This document shows positions 1 through 9,372 of a stretch of 64,000 nt of DNA, piece after piece. Source of the stretch: JBALVO01 sp036961445. Lineage in GTDB: Bacteria; Pseudomonadota; Gammaproteobacteria; Pseudomonadales; Halieaceae. The notes under the pieces were generated by a model. That model ran no database searches, was not told the origin of the DNA, and worked only from the letters and a program-made list of their open reading frames with translations. Within the stretch, counting starts at the first letter, position 1. Every line of letters starts with the position of its first letter. The stretch lies in the NCBI GenBank assembly GCA_036961445.1, contig JBALVO010000004.1:1-64000 (forward strand), in the 5' to 3' direction. The position numbers were made by a program, and so were the translations under genes.

Positions 1-497
1 AACGCTGTATAGATTTGACCGAGAAAATCAGCGGGATTTATCGCCCTCCATCCGCTCTTGTCATCTACGTGATACAGATCATGGTAGGACATAACAATAA
101 GAGCCGCATCCAGTTGATTCTCACCAAGCTCCATGTTCTCCGCCTCACGGTCATAGACAACCACACTGCCCAGCTCGCGGCCCTGTAACCGCTGCTGCAA
201 TGCTTTCCCAGCAAACTGCTTGTAGGCCGAATTATTAAGCAACAGCACCTCGCCCTGCTCACCAACCACGCTTGCCAACAGCTCGCTATAATAGCCTCCA
301 CCGGCGAATATATCAGCTACGCGATCCCCCGCTTTTAATTGCAGTAACGGGATAACAATCTCAGGGTGACTGCGCGTATCGCGCTCCATATCACCCGGCA
401 ATCGATCGGTTTTACTCATCGCTTCCTCCACAGTCGCGCCCTGCGCAACAGATATGCCAAGACCCAGGGCAAACATCAGCAGCTTTATTTTTTTCAT
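1..497 (-). CDS. Secreted class I methyltransferase-like protein (COG4798 type), 3' end missing
   Basis: The gene starts at ATG 497-495 and runs off the window edge, leaving about 165 codons. The N-terminus (MKKIKLLMFALGLGISVAQG) is a clear signal peptide. It is followed by an RDTRSHPEIVIPLL segment and then LKAGDRVADIFAGGGYYSELLA, which matches SAM-binding motif I of the predicted methyltransferases in COG4798. A later LDAALIVMSYHDLYH segment fits motif IV of the same group. The substrate is unknown; the signal peptide implies a periplasmic or envelope location, which is usual for this group. It lies upstream of the AraC gene on the same strand, about 50 bases beyond that gene's stop. No terminator was seen between them. 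Confidence 0.75.
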   Translation of the reverse strand, partial: MKKIKLLMFALGLGISVAQGATVEEAMSKTDRLPGDMERDTRSHPEIVIPLLQLKAGDRVADIFAGGGYYSELLASVVGEQGEVLLLNNSAYKQFAGKALQQRLQGRELGSVVVYDREAENMELGENQLDAALIVMSYHDLYHVDDKSGWRAINPADFLGQIYTA

Positions 498-549
498 CAC
501 CGTCTCTTCCTCATCATTTATTCGCTACAACAAGTTACAACTCAAAGCC

Positions 550-1575
550 TCAATAGTCTTGTGACATGTTACTCGCTGCCCTGTACTCACGTGGAGAAAC
601 ACCGAACCAACGCCGAAAGGCACGGGTAAAATTACTCGCATCGGAAAAACCCAGCAGGTAAGCAATCTCTGTGATCGCCAGGTGACTCTGTTCCATATAC
701 CCGGTGGCAAGATTTTGCCGGGTGCTATCCAGCGTATCCTGAAACGTTGTGTCTCTAGCTGCGAGCTTTAACTGCAGGTTACGGGGACTCATATGCATCT
801 TGTCTGCCACCCCCTGCTTGGTCAGTGTACCCGAGGCCAACTCTTCAATAATATGCCCACGCACCCGGTTAACGATGTCCTTGCGATCGATTTTATCCAG
901 ATACTCCATCACAATCTGGTCATTGTGTTGGGCCATATCCGGACTTGCACCGGGCAATAGGCGATCCATTACCGAGGCGTCCATGGCTATACGATCTTCC
1001 GCGCAACCAAAACGCACCGGGCAATGAAAGTAATCAAGATAGGCTTGCCCGCCACCCTCCGGGGGTGGTCGTGACAGCTCGATCCACAGGGGATTGATCT
1101 CCAACTGGTAGAGGAAACGTATAAAACGCACCATCATGGTCACCCAGGCATCACGGGTCTCGTAGCAAACTGTCGATGCCAGGTTGGTGGCCGCTAGCAC
1201 AGCCGCGCCATCGGCATCGTAGCTGTGAAAGTCTGCGCTTTGGGAAACAACCCGGTAGTAGTTGCAAATCCGTTGGTAAAAATCGCGCAGTGTTGAACTG
1301 GACATAAGTCCAAAGCCGATAGCATGGAGATTACTGGGCTGCATGCACTCGCCCACAGCAATGCCAAAACTGGGATCATGAGTGGCACGAATGGCTGACT
1401 GGAACAAACGACCCACTTCCGCTTCGCTGATACGTTTGAGTGGGTCAGAGGTTGGCATTATCGATATCTGCGCGTCAGCAAACACCGCCTGAGGATCTAT
1501 CCCACGGGCTTCCAGTGCCGAGGCAAATGCCTGCACATAAGAAGCGATGGTTGTGGGTGTATCGTATTGCGTCAT
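550..1575 (-). CDS. AraC family transcriptional regulator
   Basis: 341 residues. The N-terminal ~200 residues match the arabinose-binding-like domain (PF12625) found in OruR/ArgR-like AraC proteins; residues ~235-335 form the double helix-turn-helix, with the diagnostic AYLLGFSDASNFTRAFRRW and FGVSPREYR. Regulators of this architecture usually control nearby lipid or aromatic catabolic genes. It sits directly downstream of the SDR/ligase/reductase/dehydrogenase operon on the same strand, 143 bases after the SDR, and is the most likely regulator of that operon. Its effector cannot be read from sequence. It is one of three PF12625-type AraC proteins in the window. Confidence 0.9.
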   Translation of the reverse strand: MTQYDTPTTIASYVQAFASALEARGIDPQAVFADAQISIMPTSDPLKRISEAEVGRLFQSAIRATHDPSFGIAVGECMQPSNLHAIGFGLMSSSTLRDFYQRICNYYRVVSQSADFHSYDADGAAVLAATNLASTVCYETRDAWVTMMVRFIRFLYQLEINPLWIELSRPPPEGGGQAYLDYFHCPVRFGCAEDRIAMDASVMDRLLPGASPDMAQHNDQIVMEYLDKIDRKDIVNRVRGHIIEELASGTLTKQGVADKMHMSPRNLQLKLAARDTTFQDTLDSTRQNLATGYMEQSHLAITEIAYLLGFSDASNFTRAFRRWFGVSPREYRAASNMSQDY

Positions 1576-1718
1576 CCGTTACCGTCAGTTCCAGGTAAAT
1601 AGCTCCCGGACCATCACTTTCATGTGTTGAAGCCCGGGACGGACACACAAAATTAGCACCATTGGGATGATGTTACAACGACTGCGGATTGTTGCGCCAA
1701 GCAGCCTACGCAGCAGTT

Positions 1719-2477
1719 TCAGCCTGGCAGGCTAAAACCGGATACCAGCCCGGCATCAACGTTATGGCAGCTACCTGTTACGTAAGATGCTTTGTCTGAC
1801 GACAGCCAGAGCACCATATTGGCAATTTCTTCCGGTCTGGCCGCACGGCCCAGCGGTATCATGCTATTGAGCAATGCATGATCCTCTTCAGCCAGACCTT
1901 GTGCGGTCATTTGTGTAGCCACAAACCCGGGGGCGATCGCCACTGCGCGAATATTGTCCTTGCCGTATTCCAGCGCTATATTCTTGGTCAGGCCAATAAC
2001 GGCGTGCTTGGATGCCACATAGTGTGGCACCGTCGCCATACCCACCTGGCCATCAACAGAGGCGGTATTTACTATCACGCCACCCCCTGTTTTGAGCATT
2101 TCGGGGATTGCAGCACGGGCACAAAAAAACACACCATTGAGATTTATATTGATTACGTGATGCCAGTCCTGGGTGGAGACATCTGCTGTCCTGGCGCGGT
2201 TTCCCGAAATACCCGCATTGCTGAACAACACGTCCAGTCGACCGAATTTGGCGATCGTGGCATCCACCATCGCCTGGCAAGACACTTCATCACCCACATT
2301 GACTGCAACACCTATTGCTGCATCGCCAATCGATGCCACCGTCTCGTTCATACCCGCAACATCGATATCCGCCACCACCACCTTGGCGCCTGCTTGCGCA
2401 AAACCAATCGCCGCCGCGCGACCGATACCGGCGGCAGCGCCCGTTATCAGTACTACTTTTCCGTCAAAATCGCCCAT
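1719..2477 (-). CDS. Short-chain dehydrogenase/reductase (SDR)
   Basis: 252 residues, the normal length of a classical SDR. The NAD(P)-binding TGAAAGIG motif lies at residues ~12-19, the NAG motif is present, and the active site has Ser in NTASVDG followed by YVASK. The C-terminal VDAG segment is also typical. The start is supported by GAGGA eight bases upstream of ATG. An aspartate at the end of beta-2 (VVADIDVAG) suggests NAD(H) preference. It is the last enzyme gene of the minus-strand operon that begins with the acyl-CoA dehydrogenase, and follows the ligase by 21 bases. Probable role: oxidation of a hydroxy-acyl-CoA or ring alcohol. The substrate is not identifiable. Confidence 0.92.
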   Translation of the reverse strand: MGDFDGKVVLITGAAAGIGRAAAIGFAQAGAKVVVADIDVAGMNETVASIGDAAIGVAVNVGDEVSCQAMVDATIAKFGRLDVLFSNAGISGNRARTADVSTQDWHHVININLNGVFFCARAAIPEMLKTGGGVIVNTASVDGQVGMATVPHYVASKHAVIGLTKNIALEYGKDNIRAVAIAPGFVATQMTAQGLAEEDHALLNSMIPLGRAARPEEIANMVLWLSSDKASYVTGSCHNVDAGLVSGFSLPG

Positions 2478-2498
2478 ACTACCGATCCTCGCTCTGAA

Positions 2499-4061
2499 TT
2501 AGTTGACCGCCCTGCCCTGACCTTTCCAGTAGGCCTTACGCAGGTCTACTTTGAGAACTTTGCCCGCTGCACTGCGTGGCAGGTCATCGATAAAATCAAC
2601 ACTCTTGGGCGCTTTAACACTACCCAAACCGGCTTTGCACAAGGCCACCAATTCCTCGGCGACACAGTCGCTACCGGGCTTTAGCTGAATGACCGCCTTT
2701 ACCGCTTCGCCCCACTTCTCGTCGGGTACACCGATAACGGCGCAGTCCTGTACCGCCGGATGACTGTTCAACACCTGCTCCACTTCATTAGGAAACACAT
2801 TGAAGCCACCGGTGATAATCATGTCTTTCTTGCGATCGACAATAGTAATAAAACCTTCAGCATCCATGACGCCTATATCGCCAGTGTGGTGCCAACCAAA
2901 CTCCCTGACTTCAGCGGTGGCTTGCGGATTGTTGTAATAACCCGGCGTTACCAACTCACCCTGGATGCAGATCTCGCCGGCCACACCAATGCCAGTTTCC
3001 TTGCCGTCATCGTCCAGCGTAGCGACTTTATTGTTGACGCAAGGCCGGCCAATCGAGGCCAGCCGACGCTCGTTGACAGTGCCATCCTTATGCAGATAAT
3101 CCCAGGGCGCCTTGGCAGTGATAGCTGCCGGCGCTTCAGACTGACCGAAAGCTTCGGTCATTACCGGACCAAACACAGTTATCGCTTCCTTCAGCTTTTC
3201 CAACGATGTTGGCGCAGCGCCTACCAGCAGATGCTGTAAAGAGCTGTAATCCCTGGCCTTTACGTCAGGCAAGGCCAGCATCATATAAACCACGGTGGGT
3301 GGGAGAAACACGTGGGTGACCGCATATTTCTCGATGGCATCACAAATCAAATCAGGAGCCGCTTTGCTCATAATCGCATTGCTGCCGCCGCGGGCAAAAT
3401 GCATACATCCAATCAGGCCTGCAGAGTGTGTCATCGGCGCTACCACCAGATGGCAGGTGTCATCATGGTAATTAAAATGGCTGTAGTAGTTCTGAAACAT
3501 GGTGTAGATGTTGCGATTGGTCATCACCACGCCCTTGGACTTACCCGTGGTGCCGCCGGTGGGAAAAATCGAGAATACCGCATCCATATCGGCCGGTCCC
3601 GCCTCGTGGGTTTGTGGGCAACCTGCACTCCACGCCTGCAGTGACGTGCCCAACCCACCTTCGCCATCGATGCAGACCGCCTCCCTGATACCCGGCACTG
3701 TGTTGAGTATCTCCCTGGCTTCGGCCTCAAATTCGGTATGATAAAACAGTAGTTCGCCATCGAACCGGGTCAGCAGATCAACGTTGGTGGCCACCGCATT
3801 ACGCGGATTAATCGGCAACCAGATAGCTTCGGCCCGAAACAGCCCAAGCAACACCAAAAACGCGATACTTGAATTGGGCGCCAAAATACCGACATGGCTG
3901 CGCTGTTTGTAGCCGTTGGCATGCATCGCCGCTGCTATTTGATGAGTAACCGGATGGGCCTGTGCATACGTCATGCTGGCACCATCCCGGTCAATATCGA
4001 TAAAGGCGATATTCTCGGGGTAATACTTTACCCCGTTATCGAAGTAGTCGATGATTCTCAT
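2499..4061 (-). CDS. AMP-dependent acyl-CoA ligase (fatty-acid/steroid-acid CoA ligase type)
   Basis: 520 residues of the ANL superfamily. The ATP-binding loop FPTGGTTGKSKGV is near residue 170, the second motif is seen in TEAFGQSEAP, the core YNNPQATAEV...HTGDIG is present, and the C-terminal domain carries GGFNVFPNEVEQVL and AAGKVLK with the catalytic lysine. The enzyme activates a carboxylic acid to its CoA thioester via an acyl-adenylate. In this operon it would feed the neighbouring acyl-CoA dehydrogenase. It is preceded by the saccharopine-dehydrogenase-like gene and followed by the SDR. The sequence class does not separate fatty-acid from polycyclic-acid substrates. Confidence 0.92.
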   Translation of the reverse strand: MRIIDYFDNGVKYYPENIAFIDIDRDGASMTYAQAHPVTHQIAAAMHANGYKQRSHVGILAPNSSIAFLVLLGLFRAEAIWLPINPRNAVATNVDLLTRFDGELLFYHTEFEAEAREILNTVPGIREAVCIDGEGGLGTSLQAWSAGCPQTHEAGPADMDAVFSIFPTGGTTGKSKGVVMTNRNIYTMFQNYYSHFNYHDDTCHLVVAPMTHSAGLIGCMHFARGGSNAIMSKAAPDLICDAIEKYAVTHVFLPPTVVYMMLALPDVKARDYSSLQHLLVGAAPTSLEKLKEAITVFGPVMTEAFGQSEAPAAITAKAPWDYLHKDGTVNERRLASIGRPCVNNKVATLDDDGKETGIGVAGEICIQGELVTPGYYNNPQATAEVREFGWHHTGDIGVMDAEGFITIVDRKKDMIITGGFNVFPNEVEQVLNSHPAVQDCAVIGVPDEKWGEAVKAVIQLKPGSDCVAEELVALCKAGLGSVKAPKSVDFIDDLPRSAAGKVLKVDLRKAYWKGQGRAVN

Positions 4062-4101
4062 GGCTTATTCCCCCGCTTGCTCGGATCTGATTCGGACAAA
4101 C

Positions 4102-5208
4102 TCAGTAAACATCAACCTGCACAGGCAGGAATTTCTTGATGGAACTCAGCATGTACTCGTGACCCGCCGCCTGACAGGAAGACACAAAGCCTGCCTGCCT
4201 GGGCTCTGAATTCAGCAAATAGACGGCTAGTGCCGCCTGCACCAGACCGGTCAACTGGTAAGGCACGGTGGTGTGAATGACGCAAGTTCTTCTCACACCG
4301 CTGCCGATTCCATGCACAAAATCCGTACTGCGATGCACCAGTTTACTCTCACGGGGCGGCGTGCCAGGCTGCATACCTTCGGCAATGGCAGCTAAAGCCT
4401 TGGCCTGTTCTTCCTGCGGCAGTTCTTTCAGGTTCTGTTCATAGTGTTGTTGCAACTCAATCAGTTGCTCGAACATCGGACGATTGGTGAACGCTGTGAG
4501 TTGTCGACAGCTGTGCACGCGATAATCATGTTGGAACCACAATGGCAGACTGCCGCCGCCCCAGGGGTGTGCCAACTGTGTCATCATTTTGCCAGGGGCG
4601 CTTACTTCCCAACCTCGACCCTTCTCCCAGGGCACCAGTTGGTTGTTCTCAAGGTACAGGTGATCAGCCTGGAACATAGAGAAAATAGTCTGGGTTGAAC
4701 CATAGGTGGGGATACCCGCAGCAATGCAACCAGCTTCTATGGCATCGATACTCTCATCTTCCAGGACGATATTCGCAGCGATGTCTAATGGTGTGTACAT
4801 ATAGGCCGTGCTGGGGGCCAGTATCTTGCCATTGGCCTTGTAGAGGTCGCCATACTTTTCACGCATTTCGACCATAAAGGCCTGCTCGCCCGTCGTGTCC
4901 ATGTAGTGGCAGTTGGCATTCGCCGCGGCCTGCACCACCGTGTCACCAAAGTAATCGAAAGGCCCGACTGTGTTACACATCACCTGGCGACCGTCTAATA
5001 GCGCAGTCAAAGCCTCAACCGTGTGCTCGACCTCGACGATTTCATAATCGGCCGTCTCAATACCGGGCACTTTAGCCAATTCCTCTTTAATACGCTGCGC
5101 GTTACGTCCCGCCGCAATAAAGGGCACCTGGTATTCGCGCAAAAACTCACAAACCAGTCTTCCGGTGTAACCACTGGCGCCATAAACTACCACTTGCTTG
5201 TTCGACAT
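4102..5208 (-). CDS. Saccharopine dehydrogenase-like NAD(P)-binding oxidoreductase (DUF5938-type), copy A
   Basis: 368 residues from the MSNKQ start, chosen because AGGAG lies seven bases upstream; a longer reading adds seven unsupported residues. The N-terminus VVVYGASGYTGRLVCEFL is the Rossmann motif of the saccharopine-dehydrogenase/trans-enoyl-reductase family, followed by NTVGPFDYFGDTVVQAA and HYMDTTGEQ, also typical. The C-terminal half resembles the DUF5938 portion seen in proteobacterial homologues. Lysine metabolism is unlikely, because the neighbours are acyl-CoA enzymes. A role in reducing an enoyl or keto intermediate is an inference. A homologue (57936-59054) begins the second catabolic operon in this window. 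Confidence 0.85.
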   Translation of the reverse strand: MSNKQVVVYGASGYTGRLVCEFLREYQVPFIAAGRNAQRIKEELAKVPGIETADYEIVEVEHTVEALTALLDGRQVMCNTVGPFDYFGDTVVQAAANANCHYMDTTGEQAFMVEMREKYGDLYKANGKILAPSTAYMYTPLDIAANIVLEDESIDAIEAGCIAAGIPTYGSTQTIFSMFQADHLYLENNQLVPWEKGRGWEVSAPGKMMTQLAHPWGGGSLPLWFQHDYRVHSCRQLTAFTNRPMFEQLIELQQHYEQNLKELPQEEQAKALAAIAEGMQPGTPPRESKLVHRSTDFVHGIGSGVRRTCVIHTTVPYQLTGLVQAALAVYLLNSEPRQAGFVSSCQAAGHEYMLSSIKKFLPVQVDVY

Positions 5209-5255
5209 AATATTTCTCCTGATTACCATTGTTAATGCAGCAATTAACTATCGGG

Positions 5256-6542
5256 CTACACCGTAATACCGTGCTTATCCTGATACCAAAGGCTGAGCCA
5301 GCGCATCCCTTTTAGATTGAGAATATTGTTTTCTCCGTCCTCAATCATGGAGGCGCGAGCATCACGCATGATTTTCTCGATCGGGTATTCCCTGGTAAGA
5401 CCATTGCCGCCAAATAGTTGCAGTGCTTCGCTCGCGACCTCAAAAGAGGTTCTGGTGGCATAAGTCTTGGCGGTAATAGAGCCCAACAGATGAGGTCCAT
5501 TTTCGCTGTAGTTGAAGTTGAATACACGATGGGTCAGCGCACGTGACGCCTCTACACGCTGCCACAGGTCAAACGTGCGCGCCTGCACCGTCTGGTGGTT
5601 AATAATGGCATTGCCACCCTGCTTGCGCTCGTGGACATAGTCCAGAGCGAGTTCAAAAGCAGACCGTGCAACACCGGTGAAGGTGGCGGACATTTCCATG
5701 TTGGCAAACGTCAGTGTTGCCATCATCTGGGGAATAGCAAGGTCACCCGTGGCAACCGCATACCTGGCCGGAACCCGGACGTTATCAAAGAAGACCTCGC
5801 CCTGTGGCAATGGGCGTTGGCCATGCTTGTCCAGCGGCTTGCCCTTGGAAACACCCGGTAAATCCAATGGAATCAGGATGCCGACGTGGTGCATACCTTG
5901 TCCACCGTCAGTATAAAAACCGTCCCCGTAATCACAAGGAAGATACGCCATAGCAGTCTGGGCCAGTGGCGCATAGGAAACCCACGCCGAGGATTGCCCG
6001 TTGATCACGTATTCATCGCCCTCTTTACGCGCCAGCAGATTACCCTTGCTCTGCTTCGTCCCTGGCTGCACCTCAGTAGCATCCATATCGACTACGTCAC
6101 TGCCGCGATCGGGCTGGGTGGCCAACCAGCAACCGGGCACACTACCAAAGCGTTCGATAATTTCCGGATCGCCGGTGGCATGAGCCGTAAAGGCGGGAAT
6201 AGAAGAGGCCAGTGTAGCGATGGCAAGGCCAGAATCACCCCAACCGAGCTCTTCGAAGATCAACGGGAACACACGCCCCTTCTGCTCATTGGTCATCTCG
6301 GCAAGGGCACCCAGGTCCAGGATTCCGGCCTGGTTCATCTGTGCCATGTAGTCGTGTAATGGTGAACCGTCTGCAATCACTTCCTCAGGGGTCATCTTGT
6401 CCAGCTTCTGGCCGAGAGGACGCATAACCTCTTGCGCAAAGCGATGGGTAGCATCCTGTATAGCTTGCTCTTCTTCGGTAAGGCCGGATTCCAGGCCGCG
6501 CAGGCCAAGACGGGGTAATTCAAGCTTATCAAACGTAAACAT
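5256..6542 (-). CDS. Acyl-CoA dehydrogenase
   Basis: 428 residues, FAD-dependent acyl-CoA dehydrogenase fold: N-terminal helical domain, WLATQPDRGSDVVD for FAD/substrate contacts, and a C-terminal domain with ALQLFGGNGLTREYPIEK. The position that holds the catalytic glutamate in YEGT-type enzymes reads IEDGEN, so Asp takes its place; some subfamilies use Asp here. It is the first gene of the minus-strand operon (dehydrogenase, reductase, ligase, SDR) and lies divergent to the SDR at 6803 across a 260-base region. Likely reaction: alpha-beta desaturation of an acyl-CoA made by the operon's ligase. Chain or ring specificity is unknown. Confidence 0.92.
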   Translation of the reverse strand: MFTFDKLELPRLGLRGLESGLTEEEQAIQDATHRFAQEVMRPLGQKLDKMTPEEVIADGSPLHDYMAQMNQAGILDLGALAEMTNEQKGRVFPLIFEELGWGDSGLAIATLASSIPAFTAHATGDPEIIERFGSVPGCWLATQPDRGSDVVDMDATEVQPGTKQSKGNLLARKEGDEYVINGQSSAWVSYAPLAQTAMAYLPCDYGDGFYTDGGQGMHHVGILIPLDLPGVSKGKPLDKHGQRPLPQGEVFFDNVRVPARYAVATGDLAIPQMMATLTFANMEMSATFTGVARSAFELALDYVHERKQGGNAIINHQTVQARTFDLWQRVEASRALTHRVFNFNYSENGPHLLGSITAKTYATRTSFEVASEALQLFGGNGLTREYPIEKIMRDARASMIEDGENNILNLKGMRWLSLWYQDKHGITV

Positions 6543-6640
6543 CGCGGAACCTCACTTTGTCTTTATATTTCGCTGCACGCAGCATTACTCAAGCACAGAC
6601 CCATGGTAGGACATCGTTTTAGGTCGCGCCTGTCGCAACC

Positions 6641-6687
6641 AGCAGAACGCTTGTCATCGCTGTCATGTCCGGGATAAGTGTTCTGCT
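6641..6687. promoter_or_regulatory. Imperfect inverted repeat in a divergent promoter region
   Basis: AGCAGAACGCTT (6641-6652) is matched by AAGTGTTCTGCT (6676-6687), a 12-base inverted repeat with one mismatch and 23 bases between arms. It lies in the 260-base region between the divergent acyl-CoA dehydrogenase and SDR genes. That position fits an operator for the nearby AraC protein or a stem in one of the two leaders. No clear -10/-35 pair was found here. Confidence 0.35.
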
Positions 6688-6802
6688 CACAGTGACAGGC
6701 GGTGCAGTACAACAGGGGTTAACTTGCCCACTACAGTAAAGGCGCTCGCTGGTCCCGATAGGCGTCCAACTAGACAAGATTATGAATTTGAGGTGCACAA
6801 AT

Positions 6803-7630
6803 ATGACCATAGAGCAAAGATTCCCGAAGCAACGTGCATTTGTCACCGGTGCAGCCAGTGGGCTCGGCCTGGCCATCTGCGAACACCTTGCACCCCTTGG
6901 TTGGAAGTTGTTAATCGCTGACATCAATGCTGACAGGTTGGCCCTGGCGGCTGAAAAATTGCAGACTCTGGGTGCTGAAACCTTATCGATGGTCATCGAT
7001 GTCACCGAGTGTTCTGCTTTGGAACAAGCAGCCGAGACCTTGCAGCAAGCCTGGGGCGGAGTCGATCTGGTATTCAACAATGCCGGTATCGCGACTGCCG
7101 GGGCTATTGACGAGCTGTCAATTGCAGATTGGGAAAGAACGATAAACATCGATCTGTGGAGTGTCGTCTACGGTTGCAGGATATTTGCGCCAATACTCAA
7201 GCAACAAGGCGGTGGCTACATTATTAATACGGCTTCCAGCGCCGGCACCCTGGCGGGCGCGGAAATGTCCGCTTATAACGTCGCTAAAGCGGGCGTAGTG
7301 TCATTGTCCGAGACCCTTAAAGTCGAGTTGAGCACGCACAATATCGGCGTCACTGTGGTCTGTCCTACGGTGTTTGTTACCTCCCTGGAAGAAACGCTCA
7401 CCGGGGGTAGAAAAATGGAAGACAACCTGATCAAACAGCTACAGACATCCAAGGTATCTGCCCAGGACATCGTAGACGACGTCATGTCGGCGATCGAACG
7501 GGATCGTCTCTACGTCATGACCCAGGCAGACGCCAAATGGGGCTGGCGCTTCAAGCGCTTGTTCCCGGAACTGTATATCCGGGTTATGAGCTATTTATAC
7601 CGTAACAAAAAGTGGATTTACGCCGAATGA
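6803..7630 (+). CDS. Short-chain dehydrogenase/reductase (SDR)
   Basis: 275 residues from the MTIEQ start, preferred over an upstream ATG at 6782 because GAGG precedes it by nine bases. The glycine motif TGAASGLG, the NNAG motif and the active site NTASSAGTLAGAEMSAYNVAKAG (Ser, Tyr, Lys) are all present. The protein is slightly longer than a minimal SDR, and its C-terminus (KWGWRFKRLFPELYIRVMSYLYRNK) is basic and amphipathic, as in SDRs acting on membrane-linked lipids. It is divergent to the acyl-CoA dehydrogenase operon and may share its control region. The substrate is unknown. Confidence 0.9.
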   Translation: MTIEQRFPKQRAFVTGAASGLGLAICEHLAPLGWKLLIADINADRLALAAEKLQTLGAETLSMVIDVTECSALEQAAETLQQAWGGVDLVFNNAGIATAGAIDELSIADWERTINIDLWSVVYGCRIFAPILKQQGGGYIINTASSAGTLAGAEMSAYNVAKAGVVSLSETLKVELSTHNIGVTVVCPTVFVTSLEETLTGGRKMEDNLIKQLQTSKVSAQDIVDDVMSAIERDRLYVMTQADAKWGWRFKRLFPELYIRVMSYLYRNKKWIYAE

Positions 7631-7812
7631 GCTAAGCGACCAGATGTCGCTGTTCCACCTGCAGGAATAGTCCGCCGCAAGCGGTCGTGGTATCCTGTTT
7701 TTGCTTTTGTGCCGCAGCACTGCCATTATTGCGCAGGTGCTGGTAGACGCTTTAGCAGGCGTGGCAGATGTATTTTTCTGGCCTCATTTATCCACGAAGA
7801 TAAGACACACAA

Positions 7813-8388
7813 ATGAAAAAACGCTTTGCGCGATGGCTGCTACATCTTCTTGGATGGCAGATAGAAGGGACTCGCCCTGAGCACGACTGCTACATATTGA
7901 TCGCAGCTCCGCACACGTCCAACTGGGACTTACCCTTAATGCTGGCATTTGCCGCGGCATTTGATATAAAAATAACGTGGATGGCCAAGCACAATCTGTT
8001 TTTTTGGCCTGCGGGCTGGTTTCTGCGGGCCATGGGCGGCATGCCGATTGTCAGGAGCAAAAACAGGAATGTAGTCGACGCGATGGTGGACGTGCTTGCC
8101 ACCACTGCGCAAGTGGTCATTGTCGTTCCAACCGAGGGAACCCGGGAAAGAACAGAGTATTGGAAGTCCGGCTTCTATCATATTGCCCGACAAGCCCAGG
8201 TGCCAATTGTGCCGTCTTTTCTTGATTTCAAGCAAAAGCGCGGCGGCTTTGGTCCGGCGTTGATAACCACTGAGAGTGTGCATGCTGATATGCAATACTT
8301 TCGTGATTTTTACGTGGGGATGGAGGGAAAATTCCCGGATAAATTCGGCCCCATAAGACTCAGGGAAGAAGATAAATCTACCGAATAA
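7813..8388 (+). CDS. PlsC-like lysophospholipid acyltransferase family protein
   Basis: 191 residues. The HX4D motif of glycerolipid acyltransferases is seen as HTSNWD near residue 36, block II/III as GGMPIVRSKN, and the EGTR motif as VPTEGTRERTEYWKSGF, followed by AQVPIVP. The catalytic His and Asp are therefore present. The protein is shorter than typical PlsC (about 240 residues) and has no long N-terminal anchor, like the compact acyltransferases common in gammaproteobacteria. It probably transfers an acyl group to a lysophospholipid or related lipid at the inner membrane. It stands alone between an SDR and a small secreted protein. Confidence 0.85.
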   Translation: MKKRFARWLLHLLGWQIEGTRPEHDCYILIAAPHTSNWDLPLMLAFAAAFDIKITWMAKHNLFFWPAGWFLRAMGGMPIVRSKNRNVVDAMVDVLATTAQVVIVVPTEGTRERTEYWKSGFYHIARQAQVPIVPSFLDFKQKRGGFGPALITTESVHADMQYFRDFYVGMEGKFPDKFGPIRLREEDKSTE

Positions 8389-8469
8389 CCTTATAATTCC
8401 CTCTTGTTGCAGCAAGCCAATAAGGTACTATCGTCATATTGTTCGATTAGGTTTAACAAAGGCCCCAAA

Positions 8470-8826
8470 ATGACCAGACTGCTACTCATTCTCACGCTAA
8501 GCGTTACCGCGGCAAGCGCCAGTGCAGCCGATTGGCCCTGGAAAGGGTATACGTCGCTGGAACGCCCTTATTACTGTAAGGGCTTTGTGGTCGAGGGACT
8601 GGCATCAATGCAAGCAGAGGGCGCCTCCAGGGTACGCCTTTGGGAGGCCTGGAATTACGTTATCCGCTCAACTGCAGCAGACCAGACCCCGGTCCCCGAT
8701 GAATATCTGGCCGGGCGCGAGCAATTCAGTACACTGCTGGCTTCATCCGACGTACCCACTATCCTGGCGGACGCCGACGGCAGCTGCGGCCTGGGCCGGT
8801 CAGGACACCAGATAACTGGCTGGTAA
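8470..8826 (+). CDS. Small secreted protein of unknown function
   Basis: 118 residues starting at MTRLLLILTLSVTAASASA, a standard signal peptide with an ASA cleavage site. AAGG seven bases upstream supports this start over an upstream TTG. The mature part is about 100 residues, with two cysteines (YYCKG and SCGLG) that could form a disulfide, and an aromatic start (DWPWKGY). I recognise no domain. It follows the acyltransferase by 81 bases on the same strand and precedes a small lipoprotein, so the three may be co-transcribed. Confidence 0.7.
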   Translation: MTRLLLILTLSVTAASASAADWPWKGYTSLERPYYCKGFVVEGLASMQAEGASRVRLWEAWNYVIRSTAADQTPVPDEYLAGREQFSTLLASSDVPTILADADGSCGLGRSGHQITGW

Positions 8827-8862
8827 ACGACCGTCGGCGCGTCTCCTTAGTTTCCAGAGCCT

Positions 8863-9360
8863 ATGTTTAAGATCATCCTGTTCGCCCTGCTGTCGGTTGC
8901 GACACTCATTGGTTGCAGCAGCACACCGCCGCTTAAAACCGCTGAGCAGACCAACTCCATGCCGGGTAAAACGGTCTGCGACTCCTACATCATCCTCAGT
9001 ATGTGTGTACAAGATCTCGTTGGTGACGGCACGGTAGATATGGTCTACTTCACCGATACCAGCGAGGTCTTTATGTACCAGCAGGGTCGCTACCAGGAAA
9101 TTGCACAGGTCATGCCCTTTCATCGCTGCGCCGTGCCCTTAAACGATGGGATGCAGACGACTACCAACCGCATTCTGAAACGCGAGGACTTGAGCCTGGC
9201 CGAAGAACTCGATATCACCAGGCATTTGATTGCCAATTATATTGCGGCAAAACCTTCGATCGATGCCTGCAATGCACAATACGCCGACGAAAACTCACAG
9301 GGCGCGGCGCAAGAAGACGAGTTTTTTGTCGAGGATTTCGATTGGGATGTGGATAGCTGA
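8863..9360 (+). CDS. Small lipoprotein of unknown function
   Basis: 165 residues. MFKIILFALLSVATLIGCSS is a lipoprotein signal with lipobox LIGC and the modified cysteine near residue 18; the serine at +2 favours outer-membrane sorting. The mature protein contains CDSYIILSMCVQDLVGDGTVDMVYF, four cysteines in all after the anchor, and an acidic tail (EDEFFVEDFDWDVDS). The DGTVDMVYFTDT stretch recalls FG-GAP-like calcium-binding loops but is a single copy. No family was recognised. It converges on the VF530-type gene, 12 bases away. Confidence 0.7.
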   Translation: MFKIILFALLSVATLIGCSSTPPLKTAEQTNSMPGKTVCDSYIILSMCVQDLVGDGTVDMVYFTDTSEVFMYQQGRYQEIAQVMPFHRCAVPLNDGMQTTTNRILKREDLSLAEELDITRHLIANYIAAKPSIDACNAQYADENSQGAAQEDEFFVEDFDWDVDS

Positions 9361-9372
9361 GGCCAGGACTCA

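Noticed and set aside
1878..2684. Long plus-strand frame of 268 codons
   Set aside because: Antisense to the SDR and ligase; rich in His/Cys/Arg as typical of shadow frames.
6619..7149. Minus-strand 176-codon frame
   Set aside because: Antisense to the SDR at 6803 and without signature motifs.
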